From positions 2,790,001 to 2,854,000 of the forward strand of contig NZ_CP036426.1 of NCBI RefSeq assembly GCF_007752535.1: 64,000 nt of DNA, read 5' to 3'. This DNA comes from Tautonia plasticadhaerens (GTDB taxonomy: Bacteria > Planctomycetota > Planctomycetia > Isosphaerales > Isosphaeraceae). A program made the translations under genes and the position numbers. The notes beneath the pieces are model-generated. The model was not told the origin of the DNA. It saw only the letters and a list, made by a program, of their open reading frames with translations, and did not search any database. Positions 49,349 to 58,715 of this stretch are shown here, piece after piece (the first letter of the stretch is position 1; each line of letters begins with the position of its first letter).

Positions 49349-49379
49349 CCGGCCCGGCGGTGCACCGCCGCCGGGCCGG
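49349..49379. terminator. Terminator-like hairpin
   Basis: CCGGCCCGGCGG and CCGCCGGGCCGG form a perfect 12-base-pair stem with a seven-base loop (TGCACCG). It lies between the small zinc-binding-like gene (plus, ending 49232) and the DUF2325 gene (minus, ending 49646), where it could terminate both. Confidence 0.5.
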
Positions 49380-49487
49380 CCCCGATCCGCGCCCACGGCC
49401 GTCCTCCTCGGCCTCGAAGAGGGGGACGGGCCGATGCCCGACCGGGGCGACCCAGGACGCGGCCTCGACCCGAGCCCGCCGCCGCGA

Positions 49488-49643
49488 TCACCACGGGGAC
49501 GCGACGGGCGATCGGACGGTCGCCGAGCCCGGGAACCCGCCCGCCTCCAGGAGCCCCCGGGACTCCTCCTCCGTCCGCTCGGCGCCGCCGAGGACGGCCA
49601 CCATCGTCAGGCCCATCAGCTTGCCGGATGGCCCGCGTTGCCC
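49488..49643 (-). pseudogene. C-terminal remnant of an O-methyltransferase gene
   Basis: About 50 codons read SGKLMGLTMVAVLGGAERTE followed by EESRGLLEAGGFPGSATV. This matches the pattern at the C terminus of acetylserotonin/hydroxyneurosporene-type O-methyltransferases (the RTE-x-E-x-x-x-L-L-x-x-AGF stretch). No catalytic domain is upstream: the next gene, DUF2325, begins its stop within a few bases. It is therefore a leftover fragment, probably from a deletion or rearrangement. Confidence 0.45.
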
Positions 49644-49645
49644 CG

Positions 49646-51160
49646 TCATCCGCCACGCAGTCGCTCGCCGCACTGGTCGATGATCTGGGCGGCGACCTGA
49701 TTCGGGTTGTATCCCCCCGGCAGCCGTACCAGGGGCGTTCCGTGCAGGTCGCAGTACCGCCTCACCTCCCCGAACGCATGGCTCGACCAGCGGATCGCCA
49801 GTAGCACCAGGGCCACCTCGGGCCGGGCGATGACCGGCTCGAAGGTCGAGACCGCCTGGTGCTCCTTCGTCTCGACCCAGACCAAATCCGCCAGGCCCAG
49901 GGCCTCTCTCAATGCCGCCCGGGCCTCCGGGCGGCACATCCCGCCGAGCAGCACGATGCTCCGGCCCCCCAACAGTCGGCGGGCCTCCTGGACCTCGGGG
50001 GTCGGCTCGGGGGTGACGGGTGCCTCGGTGGGGTCCGCGCGGGAGGCCAGGTAGCGGTCGATTTCCCGCAGGACCAGCCGGAACCCCTCCGGCGGGTCGT
50101 CCCGGTCGGGCAGGTCGTCGATGGCCGGCAGCAGCAGATCCCGGAGGTCCTTGCTGCTGGGAGGGAGGCCCTCGGCGACCATCTCGTCCACGGCCTCGAC
50201 GACCTCCTGCCAGTCCCGGTCGGCGTCATCGCCCCGCCGGATGGCCTCCAGATGCCGTCGGAGGCGCTTGACCCGGGGACGGTGCCGCCGGGCCCGCGGG
50301 TCGCCCCCGGCCTGGGCCTCGATGCGGGCCAGCAGGTCGGGCCAGCGGGCGGGGTCGGCGAGGTCGTCGGCCCGCAAGTATCGCTTGATGAAGACCCGAT
50401 GACGGGTGGCGGCATCACGGGCCCATTCGTAGGCGGCCAACTGGTCCGGGTCGTCGGGGGCCTGGAGGTGCTGCGTCGCCGACCGCACCGCCGACTGGGC
50501 CTCGGCGAGGAGGTGCAGCGACCGCCCGAGGGCCCCACGACGCTCCCCGTCGCCCGCCGCCAGTGCCGAAGCCCCTGCGAGTGCCTCGAAGCAACCACCC
50601 AGGTCGTCGAGCAGGGAGATGTCGGGCGGTTGTGTGCCATCGTCGTCATCACGCCAGGAGAAGGCGTCGGTGAAACGGTCGGCCCACGAGGCGACCTCCG
50701 GGTTTACTGGTGCAACCCCGCCCCCGGGGTCGCCCCCACCCCGAAGCCGACGCAGGCGGGCTGCGGCATGGCGAGCCGCCTCGGCCTTGAGGCGGCAGCG
50801 GGCCTCGATCTCGTCGAAGTCGAGGGTCGCGTCGAAGGCCGAGCCCCCGTTCTCCTCGGATGGCGGATGTCGCTCCACGCTCACCGGGCGTGATCGCCCC
50901 AGCGTCAGTTCGTGGAGCGGCTCGGGCCCTCGGGGGCCACCGGACGGGACGGCTTGGGCCTCATCGGCATCCGGGAGTGCGGGGGCCGGGTCAGGGTGGG
51001 AGCCCTCTGCCGGGACGACGCTGGGCGGAGGCTCCTCGGTCGCCGCCAGGATCACCTGGGCCAGGGCTCGCAGTTCCGCCCGCAGATCGGCGTCCCCGGC
51101 GGCGAGGGAGAGGAGGCGCTCGGCCTCGGCCTCGATGATCTTCATCTCCCAGCCCGGCAT
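49646..51160 (-). CDS. DUF2325 domain protein with long helical N-terminal region
   Basis: A 504-residue protein. The last 90 residues are the DUF2325 fold (SIVLLGGMCRPEARAALREA, then WSSHAFGEVRRYCDLHGTPLV and GGYNPNQVAAQI), thought to bind a ligand or act in DNA-related sensing. The first 150 residues are acidic and disordered; the middle is helical (SLHLLAEAQSAVRSATQHLQA). GGAGGG precedes the ATG at 51160. The C-terminal domain often occurs with phage-defence or mobile-element neighbours; here its neighbours are decayed genes and insertion sequences. Function unknown. Confidence 0.7.
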   Translation of the reverse strand: MPGWEMKIIEAEAERLLSLAAGDADLRAELRALAQVILAATEEPPPSVVPAEGSHPDPAPALPDADEAQAVPSGGPRGPEPLHELTLGRSRPVSVERHPPSEENGGSAFDATLDFDEIEARCRLKAEAARHAAARLRRLRGGGDPGGGVAPVNPEVASWADRFTDAFSWRDDDDGTQPPDISLLDDLGGCFEALAGASALAAGDGERRGALGRSLHLLAEAQSAVRSATQHLQAPDDPDQLAAYEWARDAATRHRVFIKRYLRADDLADPARWPDLLARIEAQAGGDPRARRHRPRVKRLRRHLEAIRRGDDADRDWQEVVEAVDEMVAEGLPPSSKDLRDLLLPAIDDLPDRDDPPEGFRLVLREIDRYLASRADPTEAPVTPEPTPEVQEARRLLGGRSIVLLGGMCRPEARAALREALGLADLVWVETKEHQAVSTFEPVIARPEVALVLLAIRWSSHAFGEVRRYCDLHGTPLVRLPGGYNPNQVAAQIIDQCGERLRGG

Positions 51161-51351
51161 CGCTCCCTCCGGACCCCGGGGCCGACATGACAGGTCGGGG
51201 ATGGTGCCCCGGCCCATGCCGATCGATGAGGGGTGATCGCGTGACCGCCCGTCGTCGAGCATAGCCCTGTGGTTTGACGACGGGAACGGGGGCGGGGACA
51301 ATCGGCCCGCGATGCGGATGCCCGGGGATTCGGCTGCGGAGGAGGACCTCC

Positions 51352-53795
51352 ATGCCGACGTTTCGCGCCAGCGATGCGCCCCATCGGGGGTCGCTCCCCG
51401 TCACCCCGCCGGCCCTGACCCTCGTGGCCGGGCTCCTCGGGGCACTCCCGGGTTGCTCGCCGGGCGGGTCCACCGGGGCCAGTCAGCAGCCGGATCGGCT
51501 CCGGGGTGAGGGACGAGGAGATGAGGGCATGAACGCCGATGCCCGCGCCGTCGTCGAGGGCAACACCCGCTTCGCCCTGGACCTCTACGCCCGGCTGGGG
51601 TCGGACCGGGACGATAACCTCTTCTTCTCGCCCGGCAGCCTCTCCACCGCCCTGGCGCTGACCTACGTCGGGGCCGGGGGCGAGACCGCCGAGCAGATGG
51701 CCGAGGCGCTCCACCTCCGCTCGCCGCGAGGGTCGCTGCATCCGGCCTTCGCCGCCTCGCAGCAGACCTGGGACGCCGATGCGGAGCGGTCCGGCTACCG
51801 GCTGGGCGCGGCCAATCGGCTCCGGGGCCGGCGGGATTCCGACTTCCGGGTCCGCTTCCTCGCCCTGACCCGGGAGCACGACGGGGCGGAACTGGCCCGG
51901 GTCGATTTCGCCCGGCAGGCCGAGCAGGTACGTCAGCAGATCAACGCCTGGGTCGAGGAGCGGACCGGGGGGAAGATCGCCGACTTGATCCCGCCGGGGG
52001 GCCTGGACGCGATAACCCGGCTGGTCCTGACCAACGCCGTTTCCTTCAAGGGCGACTGGTCCGACCCGTTCCGGGAGGAGGCGACCCAGCAAGCGCCCTT
52101 CCACGTCTCGGCCGGCCGATAGTCGACGTGCCGCTGATGCACCGGCAGGACGACTTCCGCTACTGGGCCGGCGACGGCCTCAAGGCGCTGGAACTGCCCT
52201 ACGGGTCGGGCGACCTGGCGATGGTGATCGTCCTCCCAGGTAAGATCGAGGGGCTGCCGACCCTCGAAGAACGCCTGAATGCCGACGACCTGTCCCGCTG
52301 GCTCTCGGGCCTGCGGGAGCGGAAGGTCCGAGTCTTCCTCCCCCGGTTCACGTCGTCCTCGCAGTTCCAACTTGCCGAGGTGCTGGGGGCGATGGGCATG
52401 CCCCGGGCGTTTCGGCCGGGCGAGGCCGACTTCTCGGGCATGAGCAGCGAGGAGGAAATGTACCTCACGGCCGTCGCCCACGAGGCATTCGTGGATGTGA
52501 GCGAGGAGGGGACGGAGGCAGCAGCCGCCGTCGTCATCGGCCGCTCGCCGGAGGTGGATGCCCTGCTGTTCGACACGGCGGGGCCGGAGCCCGACTCGGG
52601 GACGCTCTCCGATCGCTTCATGGCGGCGGGGGTCAAGTGCAAGCCGATCGTCAACGTCGAACTCTTCGGCGGCTGGACGGGCCGGTTCGAGCGGGGCGTC
52701 TTCCCCGAGGAGGTCCGTCGGGCCTACCTCCGGGAGGTCGAGGCCGCCGCCGCCCGCCCCGGCCTGTCGGTCTTCTTCCACAACAACCCCTGGTGCCAGC
52801 AGGAGCCGATGCGGTACGACCTGGCGGGATCGGGGACGGAGGACGACCCGGGCATCCGCTGGTACTTCGAGGCGGTCCGGGGGGTGACCGGGCAGCCCGG
52901 GGACCGTCAGGCCGAAGGTGCTCCCGAGGCGCCGCCCGTCGCCTTCGAGGATCAGCCCGACGGCCTTCGGATCACGGTCGGCGGGCAGCCGTTCGCCACC
53001 TACGTCTTCGAGCGGGGGGAGACGCCGAGCCCGTTCCTGGAGCACCTCCACACCCCGGGAGAGGTGCAGGTCACCCGCAATAACCCGCCGGTCGAGGGCG
53101 TGGACATCGCCGACCACCCGACGTTCCATCCCGGCCTCTGGCTGGCCTTCGGCGACCTGGGCGGGGCCGACTCCTGGCGCAACGCCGACCCCATCCGGCA
53201 CGCCGGGTTCGTGAAGGAGCCACAGGGCGGGCCGGGCCGGGGCGGCTTCACGGTCCGCAACCTCCACTCGAGGGACGGCGGGGTCATCGCCGAGGAGATC
53301 TGCCGGCTGACCGTCCTGTCACGTCCCGCCGGCACGCTGCTGGTCTGGGACTCGGAGTTCCGCCCGATGGACGATTCCCTGGCCTTCGGCGACCAGGAGG
53401 AGATGGGGCTCGGCGTCCGGGTCGCCACCCCGCTGACCGTGGTCAACGCCGGGCGGATCATCGACGATGAGGGGAGGGTCGACGAGGCCCGGGTCTGGGG
53501 TCAGCAGGCAGACTGGTGCTCGTACAGCGGGCAGGCCGGCGGCCGACGAGCCGGCATCCTGTTGATGCCCGCCCCGGGCAACTTCTGCCGCTCGTGGTTC
53601 CACGCCCGGGACTACGGCCTGCTCGTGGCCAATCCCTTCGGGCGGCACGCCTTCACCGGGGGCGAGCCGGGCCGGGTGGTCGTCGATCAAGGCGAAGCCT
53701 TGCGGCTGCGGTTCGGTGTCCTGATCTTCGACGGCGAGCCCGATCCTGATGCGGCCTATCGGGACTTCCTGGTTCAGATCGGGCACGACGGATGA
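51352..53795 (+). CDS. Lipoprotein chimera: serpin - unknown segment - DUF6807, with a frameshift near 52115
   Basis: A GGAGGACCTCC ribosome site and a lipobox (LLGALPGC) open it at 51352. The serpin part covers 51530-52540: NLFFSPGSLSTALALTYVGA, LVLTNAVSFKGDW, YGSGDLAMVIVLPG, then VDVSEEGTEAAAA, the hinge just before the reactive loop. At the hinge the sequence leaves the serpin family: about 105 residues of unknown type (LLFDTAGPEPDSGTLSDRFM, SVFFHNNPWCQQEP) follow, and then a DUF6807-like domain (52920-53795; EHLHTPGEVQVT, HPTFHPGLWLAFGDLGG). The frame is lost near 52115 (a TAG at 52120-52122) and regained one base out of register. Inhibitor function is unlikely because the reactive loop and C-terminal strands are missing. 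Confidence 0.75.
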
Positions 53796-53874
53796 TCGAG
53801 GCCCGAGGCCCGAGGCCCGGTCGCCTCGGAGGCCGAGCGTATCCGCCCGGCCCGGGGACACGGGCCTGCCGCCG

Positions 53875-54366
53875 TCACGGCCTCTTCGCCGAGATCAAGG
53901 CCCCTCGCGTACACGACGAGGTGCGGTCGCCCGTCCGGCCGTGGCCCACGGACTCCACGAACCCCGGATCGCCCCGCATCTCCGGGAGCGACCGCCCCCA
54001 CACGGCGCCGGCGATTCGATCGGAACAGGAGCCATTGCTCGACGCCTCGTCGGGCGAGACGTGCGGCTCCCGCAGCATCTCCGCCATCCGGGTCCGACCG
54101 CCGGGACGGAGCACCAGGGAGACCTCGGCCAGCACCGCAGGCCTGTCCGGGCACGGGTCGAACACGCCGTTGGAGAGCACCGGATCGACCGAACCATCGG
54201 GCAGCGGCAGGCGCCCGATCCCGCTCAGCGGGGAATCGACGTTCCCCGACCCGAGGACGTCGGCGTTGCTTCGTGCCCTGACGACCTTCCCGTGGGTCAT
54301 CTCCTCGCCGATCGCCCGACCGGCGGGGCCGACCCGCCGGGCGGCTGACCTGCCCCCCGGAAACGA
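53875..54366 (-). pseudogene. Decayed arsenite methyltransferase-like gene, N-terminally truncated
   Basis: Codons on the minus strand read ARRVGPAGRAIGEEMT, LPLPDGSVDPVLSNGVFDPC and AVLAEVSLVLRPGGRTRMAE, which is the AdoMet and arsenic-binding core of ArsM-type methyltransferases. The N-terminal SAM motif I is missing where the insertion-sequence remnant begins, and the Cys expected in SNCV reads Gly. The 3' end (TSSCTRGALISAKRP) is preserved. It is decaying and could not encode an active enzyme. Confidence 0.55.
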
Positions 54367-54417
54367 GACCAGCTGCGATGCGATAATCGCGGGCGGCAAC
54401 CCCAGGGGCGCGGGACC

Positions 54418-54978
54418 ATGGCCAATAGGCAGCGACACACGCCCGAGCAGGTCATCGCCAAGCACCGCGAGGCCGAGGTCGAGACGGCCAGGGGGGTGGC
54501 CCTCGCCCAGGCCCGCAGCACGTCCGGAGCGTGCTCGGCCCCGACCGCGTCTCGCGACGCCGGGCCTGCAAGGTCCTGGGCCAGGCCCGCTCGACGCAGC
54601 GGCGGGCGCCGGCCGTGCCCGACGACGAGGCGCGGCTGGTGGCCCGGATGGTGGAGCTGGCCTGCGAATACGGCCGCTACGGCCACCGCCGCGTCACGGC
54701 GCTGCTGCGGGCCGAGGGCTTCGACGTCAACCGCAAGCGCCTCGGGCGGCTGTGGCGTCGGGAGGGCCTGAAGGTGCCGGCGAAGCAACCGAAGCGCGGC
54801 CGGCTGTGGCTGAACGACGGGTCGTGCGTGCGGCTCCGTCCCGGGCACAAGGACCACGCCCGGAGCTACGACTTCGTGCAGGCGAGGACCCGCGACGGCC
54901 GGGCCTTCCGGATGCGGACGGTCATCGACGAGCACACCCGCGAGTGCCTGGCCATCGCGGTGGCGCGGGAGCTCAAGG
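54418..54978 (+). mobile_element. IS3-family remnant
   Basis: The orfA start (QRHTPEQVIAKHREAEVETA) lies at 54418 and the orfB-like frame (CEYGRYGHRRVTALLRAEGF, DVNRKRLGRLWRREGLKVP) at about 54600-54800, with the catalytic-domain approach (DFVQARTRDGRAFRMRTVID) at 54870-54930. Then the sequence changes to another transposase family. The IS3 catalytic core and right end are lost. It abuts the arsM-like remnant, whose 5' end is missing at this junction. Confidence 0.7.
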
Positions 54979-55352
54979 CCGACGGCGGCGGCTCCAACGG
55001 GAGCCGACGCCGGCTGTGGAAGGTGGAGCTACAGGGGCTCGCTGACGAGACCGGCCTGAGCATCTCGGCGTGCCACTTCCCGCCGGGCACGAGCAAGTGG
55101 AACGAGATCGAGCACCGGATGTTCTGCCACATCACGGGGAACTGGCGGGGCCGCCCGCTGGTGAGCCGGGAGGTGGTGGTCGACCTGATCGGCAGCACGA
55201 GGACGAAGACGGGCCTGGAGATCAGGGCGGAGTTGGACGTGGGCAGCGACCCGGTCGGCCGGGGGGCGAGGGAGCAGCAGATGGAGGGCCTCCCCGTCAA
55301 GCGAGAGAAGTTCCACGGCGAGTGGAACTACACCATCCGGCCGAGGGAGTAA
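54531..55352 (+). pseudogene. Chimeric transposase frame: IS3 orfB fragment joined in frame to ISAzo13 C terminus
   Basis: One open frame of 273 residues contains the N-terminal half of an IS3 orfB (about 1-150) and then, from about 54980, GSNGSRRRLWKVELQGLADE, CHFPPGTSKWNEIEHRMF and FHGEWNYTI, the well-known C terminus of ISAzo13 transposases. The junction lies around 54977-54995 in a GGC-rich stretch. Neither transposase is complete, so it is a relic of a recombination or of one element inserting into another. Confidence 0.7.
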
Positions 55353-55385
55353 ACGGTCAATCTATTGTGGCGAGTGACCTTAATC
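54979..55385 (+). mobile_element. ISAzo13-family remnant, 3' part
   Basis: Only the C-terminal third of the ISAzo13 transposase and what may be its right end (CGAGTGACCTTAATC near 55372-55386) remain. The left end and the N-terminal two thirds are replaced by IS3 sequence. Confidence 0.55.
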
Positions 55386-55477
55386 AACCCGTCGCCCCGG
55401 GGGCCGCGTCCGGCCCTGAGGGAGCACCTTGAGGCCGGCGAACGGTGAAATCTGACCTGGGCCGTTGGGCCGACGGC

Positions 55478-55930
55478 TCAAGGCTCCGGCGGCTGCGGGA
55501 TGACGGTGATCTTGCCGTCGCGCTCCAGGACCGCGTACCGCACCTGCTCCAGCCGCTCCAGGCCCTGGAGGCGACGGGCGGCCTCCAGGATGTCGTCCAC
55601 GTCCACCCGCGCCTTGTCCATGCGGTCCTGCAGCGGCCGGCCGTCCTCGACCAGCACCGTCGGCACGCCGTCGATCCACATCTCCAGCCACCGCGACCGC
55701 TGCTTCCAGAGCGACAGGCCGATGTCGAGCGCGATCAGCGTCAGGATCGAGAGGAAGGCGTTGGTCAGCGAGAAGTCCTCGCCGAGCAGGGCCTGCTGCG
55801 CCGCCTCGCCGACGACCAGCAGCAGGACGAAGTCGAAGCTGGTCATCTCCGAGAGCGTCCGCCGCCCGGCAACGCGGAAGAGGACGACCAGGAAGGCGTA
55901 GGTCGCCGCGGCACGCAGGACGGTATCCAC
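55478..55930 (-). CDS. DUF421 membrane protein (YetF-like)
   Basis: A 150-residue protein with two or three N-terminal membrane helices ([49 protein letters not shown]) and the DUF421 cytoplasmic domain ([35 protein letters not shown]). GTG start at 55930. DUF421 proteins are presumed to be small membrane proteins with an unclear role in stress or membrane homeostasis. The upstream gene on the same strand, at 55964, is truncated by an insertion sequence, so the pair is probably a broken operon. Confidence 0.85.
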   Translation of the reverse strand: MDTVLRAAATYAFLVVLFRVAGRRTLSEMTSFDFVLLLVVGEAAQQALLGEDFSLTNAFLSILTLIALDIGLSLWKQRSRWLEMWIDGVPTVLVEDGRPLQDRMDKARVDVDDILEAARRLQGLERLEQVRYAVLERDGKITVIPQPPEP

Positions 55931-55963
55931 GGTCGGCTCCCTCCTCGGGGAGGATCGGGGGGC

Positions 55964-56330
55964 TCAGGGGTAGACGAAGTGGCCGAATCGCAGCGGCGTG
56001 CCGTCGCCGAGGGAGACCCGGCCTCGGATCCGGCCCGGCCGCTCGGGCTGCAGCGCGAACGTCACCGTGGCCCGCAGCCTCGGCGACCGGGCCCGGAAGA
56101 CGAAGTCGATGCCGTCGGGGCCGACCTCGGCGTGGTCCGGCTCGGGGGTGATGCGGCGGACCTGGACGTCGCGGAGGTACGCCCGGCCGATGCGGAGCCG
56201 CGCCGTGCCGTCCGGGCCCACCCCCGCGTCGATGTGTGCCCGCAGCGTGGTTTGGGCGCCGAGCCGGGCGAACCGCTCGTATTCCAGGCGGAGTGGCGCC
56301 CCCTCGTCACCGGCCGTCGCCCGGATAAGA
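55964..56330 (-). pseudogene. Hypothetical protein 3' end, truncated by IS insertion
   Basis: The open frame runs from the stop at 55964-55966 back to 56332, where the IS5-like left inverted repeat begins. About 120 residues remain: a beta-rich C terminus (LRLEYERFARLGAQTTLRAH, FVFRARSPRLRATVTFALQ, GTPLRFGHFVYP). No start remains, so the 5' part was displaced by the insertion array. It directly precedes DUF421, a pairing seen in other bacteria, suggesting these two were one unit. Confidence 0.65.
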
Positions 56331-57261
56331 GACTATCCGGCAATCGGCCAACCACGTAAACTCTTGCCCCATCAGGAGGTCCGCACCACACGCCGACGAC
56401 GGAGCACGCCCCGATGCGAAAGCCCTACCCCTCCGACCTCACCGACGATCAGTGGGACCTCATCGAGCCGCTGATCCCCGTCGACGAGGTCGGCCGGCCC
56501 CGGGAGGTCGACATGCGGGAGGTGCTCGATACGACCCCCTATCTCAACCGCTCCGGCTGCCAGTGGGACATGCTGCCGCACGACCTGCCGCCCGAGAGCA
56601 CCGTCGACGACCACTTCGCCCGCTGGCGAGATGACGGCACCTGGCAGCGGGTCATGGATACCCTCCGCCGCCGGGTGCGGGTCGCCGAGGGCCGGGGAGC
56701 CGAGCCCGAGTGCCGGCAGCATCGACAGCCAGACGGTCAAGGGGGCCGAGGTCGGCGGCGAGCGGGGTTACGACGGGGGCAAGAAGCTCCCGGGGGCGAA
56801 GCGGCACATCGTCGTGGACACGCTGGGGTTGCTGCTCGTGGTCGTCGTCTCGGCGGCCTCTGCCGACGACGGGACGTACGCCCCGGAGGTGCTTGGGCGA
56901 CTGACCGAGGAGCGCCGCAGCCGGCTGGAGTTGGTGTGGGCCGACTCGAAGTACCACAACCACCGCCTGGAGTCGTGGATGGCAAAGGAGGAGGTCGGCT
57001 ATCGGATCGAGGTGGTGAGCCGCCCGGCAGGCTCGGAGGGGTTCGTGCCGCTGCCGAGGCGTTGGGTGGTCGAGCGGACGCCGGCGTGGCTGGGGCGATA
57101 CCGGCGACACAGCCGGCACTACGAGTGGTACCCGGAGTCGGGCGAGTCGATGATCCGGATCAGCTCGATTCATCGGATGCTCAAGCCCTTGAAGCCGGAT
57201 TGGACCGGCCGGCAGGCACCGTTCAAGTGCCGGAAAGTGCAGGAATAATTACCGGACAGCC
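56331..57261 (+). mobile_element. IS5-like insertion sequence (copy a)
   Basis: A 931-base element bounded by GACTATCCGGCAAT at 56331-56344 and ATTACCGGACAGCC at 57248-57261; 11 of 14 terminal bases are inverted repeats. It carries one transposase gene, split by a frameshift. Its right end is one base from the CTAG at 57263 in which the next element sits, so no independent target duplication can be seen. It truncates the gene at 55964. Confidence 0.8.
56414..57248 (+). pseudogene. IS5-family transposase, frameshifted
   Basis: The N-terminal half (YPSDLTDDQWDLIEPLIP, SGCQWDMLPHDLPPES, RRRVRVAEGR) is in one frame and the C-terminal half (PSAGSIDSQTVKGAEVGGER, GGKKLPGAKRHIVVDTLG, RWVVERTPAWLGRYRRH) in another. 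The register changes around 56693-56696 in a G4 run, reading as one extra base. The DDE residues are otherwise in place (IDSQ, VWADSK, RWVVERT). Either a sequencing error or an inactivating mutation; it lacks the slippery A tract that IS5/IS427 elements use for programmed shifting. Confidence 0.75.
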
Positions 57262-57266
57262 ACTAG

Positions 57267-58712
57267 TACTACTCCGTTAGCCACTACGAACCAGCCCCGG
57301 GGTCTTGTTCGTACCAGGTGGTATGAGCAAGACCTACACCCCCGAACTCGACCCCGAGGCCCTCTCACGCCTCGACGCCTACGCCGCCCGCTTCCGCGAC
57401 GCCTTCGCCCTCGATCGGCCCGCCCGCTGGTGCCCGGTCTATCTCCGCGGCCTGATCACCGACGGCGAGCGCAAGAGCATCGAGCCGCTCTCCCGACGCG
57501 TCCCCCTGCCGCCCGAGCTGGCCGTCAAGGACCCCGAGCAGGCGCTGCAGCAGTTCGTCAGCCAGAGCCCCTGGGACGAGCAGGCGGCCTGGAAGCGCTA
57601 CAGGGCCGTCATGGCCGAGTGCTTCGCCGACCCGGCCGGCATCTTCGTCATCGACGACACGACCTTCCCCAAGCAGGGCAAGCACTCCGTCGGGGTGCAG
57701 CGTCAGCACTGCGGCGCGCTGGGCAAGAAGGCCAACTGCCAGTGCGCCGTCTCGGTGCACTACGTCAGCCCGAAGGGGCACTGCCCGCTCGACCTGCGGC
57801 TGTACCTGCCGGAGAGCTGGCTGGGGGACGAGGCGCGCCTCGACCGGGCGGGCGTGCCCGAGCCGGAGCGGCGGATGCTGACCAAGGGGCAGATCGCCTT
57901 GGAGCTGCTGGACCGGGTCCGTGGCGAGGGGCTGCCGGGGCAGCTGGTGCTGGCCGACGCCGGCTACGGCGTCTCCGGGCCGTCCCGCGCCGGCCTGGCC
58001 GCACGTGGGCTGCACTATATCGTCGGCGTCACCGACGAGTTGGTGGTCTTCACCGAGGAGCCCCGGTGGATCGAGCCGACGGCCGCGACGGGCGGCCGCC
58101 CGCAGAAGCGGCCCCGCCTGGCCGAGGGATCCCCCCGGCCGGTCAGCCTGAGGGAGCTGGCCTCGCGGACGCCGCGGCGGAAGGTCACCTGGCGCGAAGG
58201 GACGAAGGGCCCGATGTCGGGCCGCTTCGCCTGGCTGCGGGTCTGGCCGGGGCACGGCTGGGCCACCGGCGACTGTGCCGGCGAGGAGCCGCTCTGGCTG
58301 CTGATCGAGGAGCAGGCCGACGGCAAGCTCAAGTACGCCTTCAGCAACCTGCCGGCGGGCACCAGCCGCCTGCGGGCAGTGCGGCTGTGGCGGAGCCGCT
58401 GGCCGGTGGAGCAGGGCTACCAGCAGATGAAGGAGGAACTCGGGCTGGACCACTTCGAGGGCCGCTCCTGGCGCGGGTTCCACCACCATGCCTGCCTGGT
58501 GATGCTGGCCTACGGCTTCCTGGCACTCGAGCAGCGGCGAGCCCGCCGGGGTCGACCCCGGCCGGGCAAAAGGGGGGGCGCCGAGGTCCGGTGATCACGC
58601 TGCCGTCGATCCGCCGGGCGCTGCAACGCCTGCTGGCCCCGATCTGCCGGCACGACTGCCCCTACTGCCGGGGACTCGTCGACCCACCTCCCGAGCAACT
58701 AACGGAGTAGTA
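57267..58712 (+). mobile_element. IS701-like insertion sequence (copy a), with CTAG target duplication
   Basis: A 1446-base element whose ends TACTACTCCGTTAG and CTAACGGAGTAGTA are perfect inverted repeats. CTAG lies immediately outside on both sides (57263-57266 and 58713-58716), fitting the 5'-YTAR-3' four-base target preference of the IS701 family. The right-hand CTAG is the site where the next element (IS630-like) is inserted. Confidence 0.85.
57323..58594 (+). pseudogene. IS701-family transposase (copy a), C-terminal frameshift in a G7 tract
   Basis: 423 residues read in frame: FVIDDTTFPKQGKHSVGV with the first catalytic Asp region, GQLVLADAGYG with the second, and WPVEQGYQQMKEELGLDHFE with the Glu. 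The frame then stops at 58594. The usual family C terminus (VITLPSIRRALQRLLAP, HDCPYCR) is in another frame and ends at 58710, with the switch at the G7 run 58572-58578. One missing G would restore a full protein of about 460 residues. Confidence 0.85.
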
Positions 58713-58715
58713 CTA

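Larger units (their letters stand above)
49233..49645. other. 413-base region with a hairpin and a methyltransferase remnant
   Basis: Between two convergent genes. The 3' part contains the methyltransferase remnant described separately and the middle a strong hairpin. The left third (49233-49340) is Pro/Gly-codon-like but has no credible frame. Confidence 0.4.
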
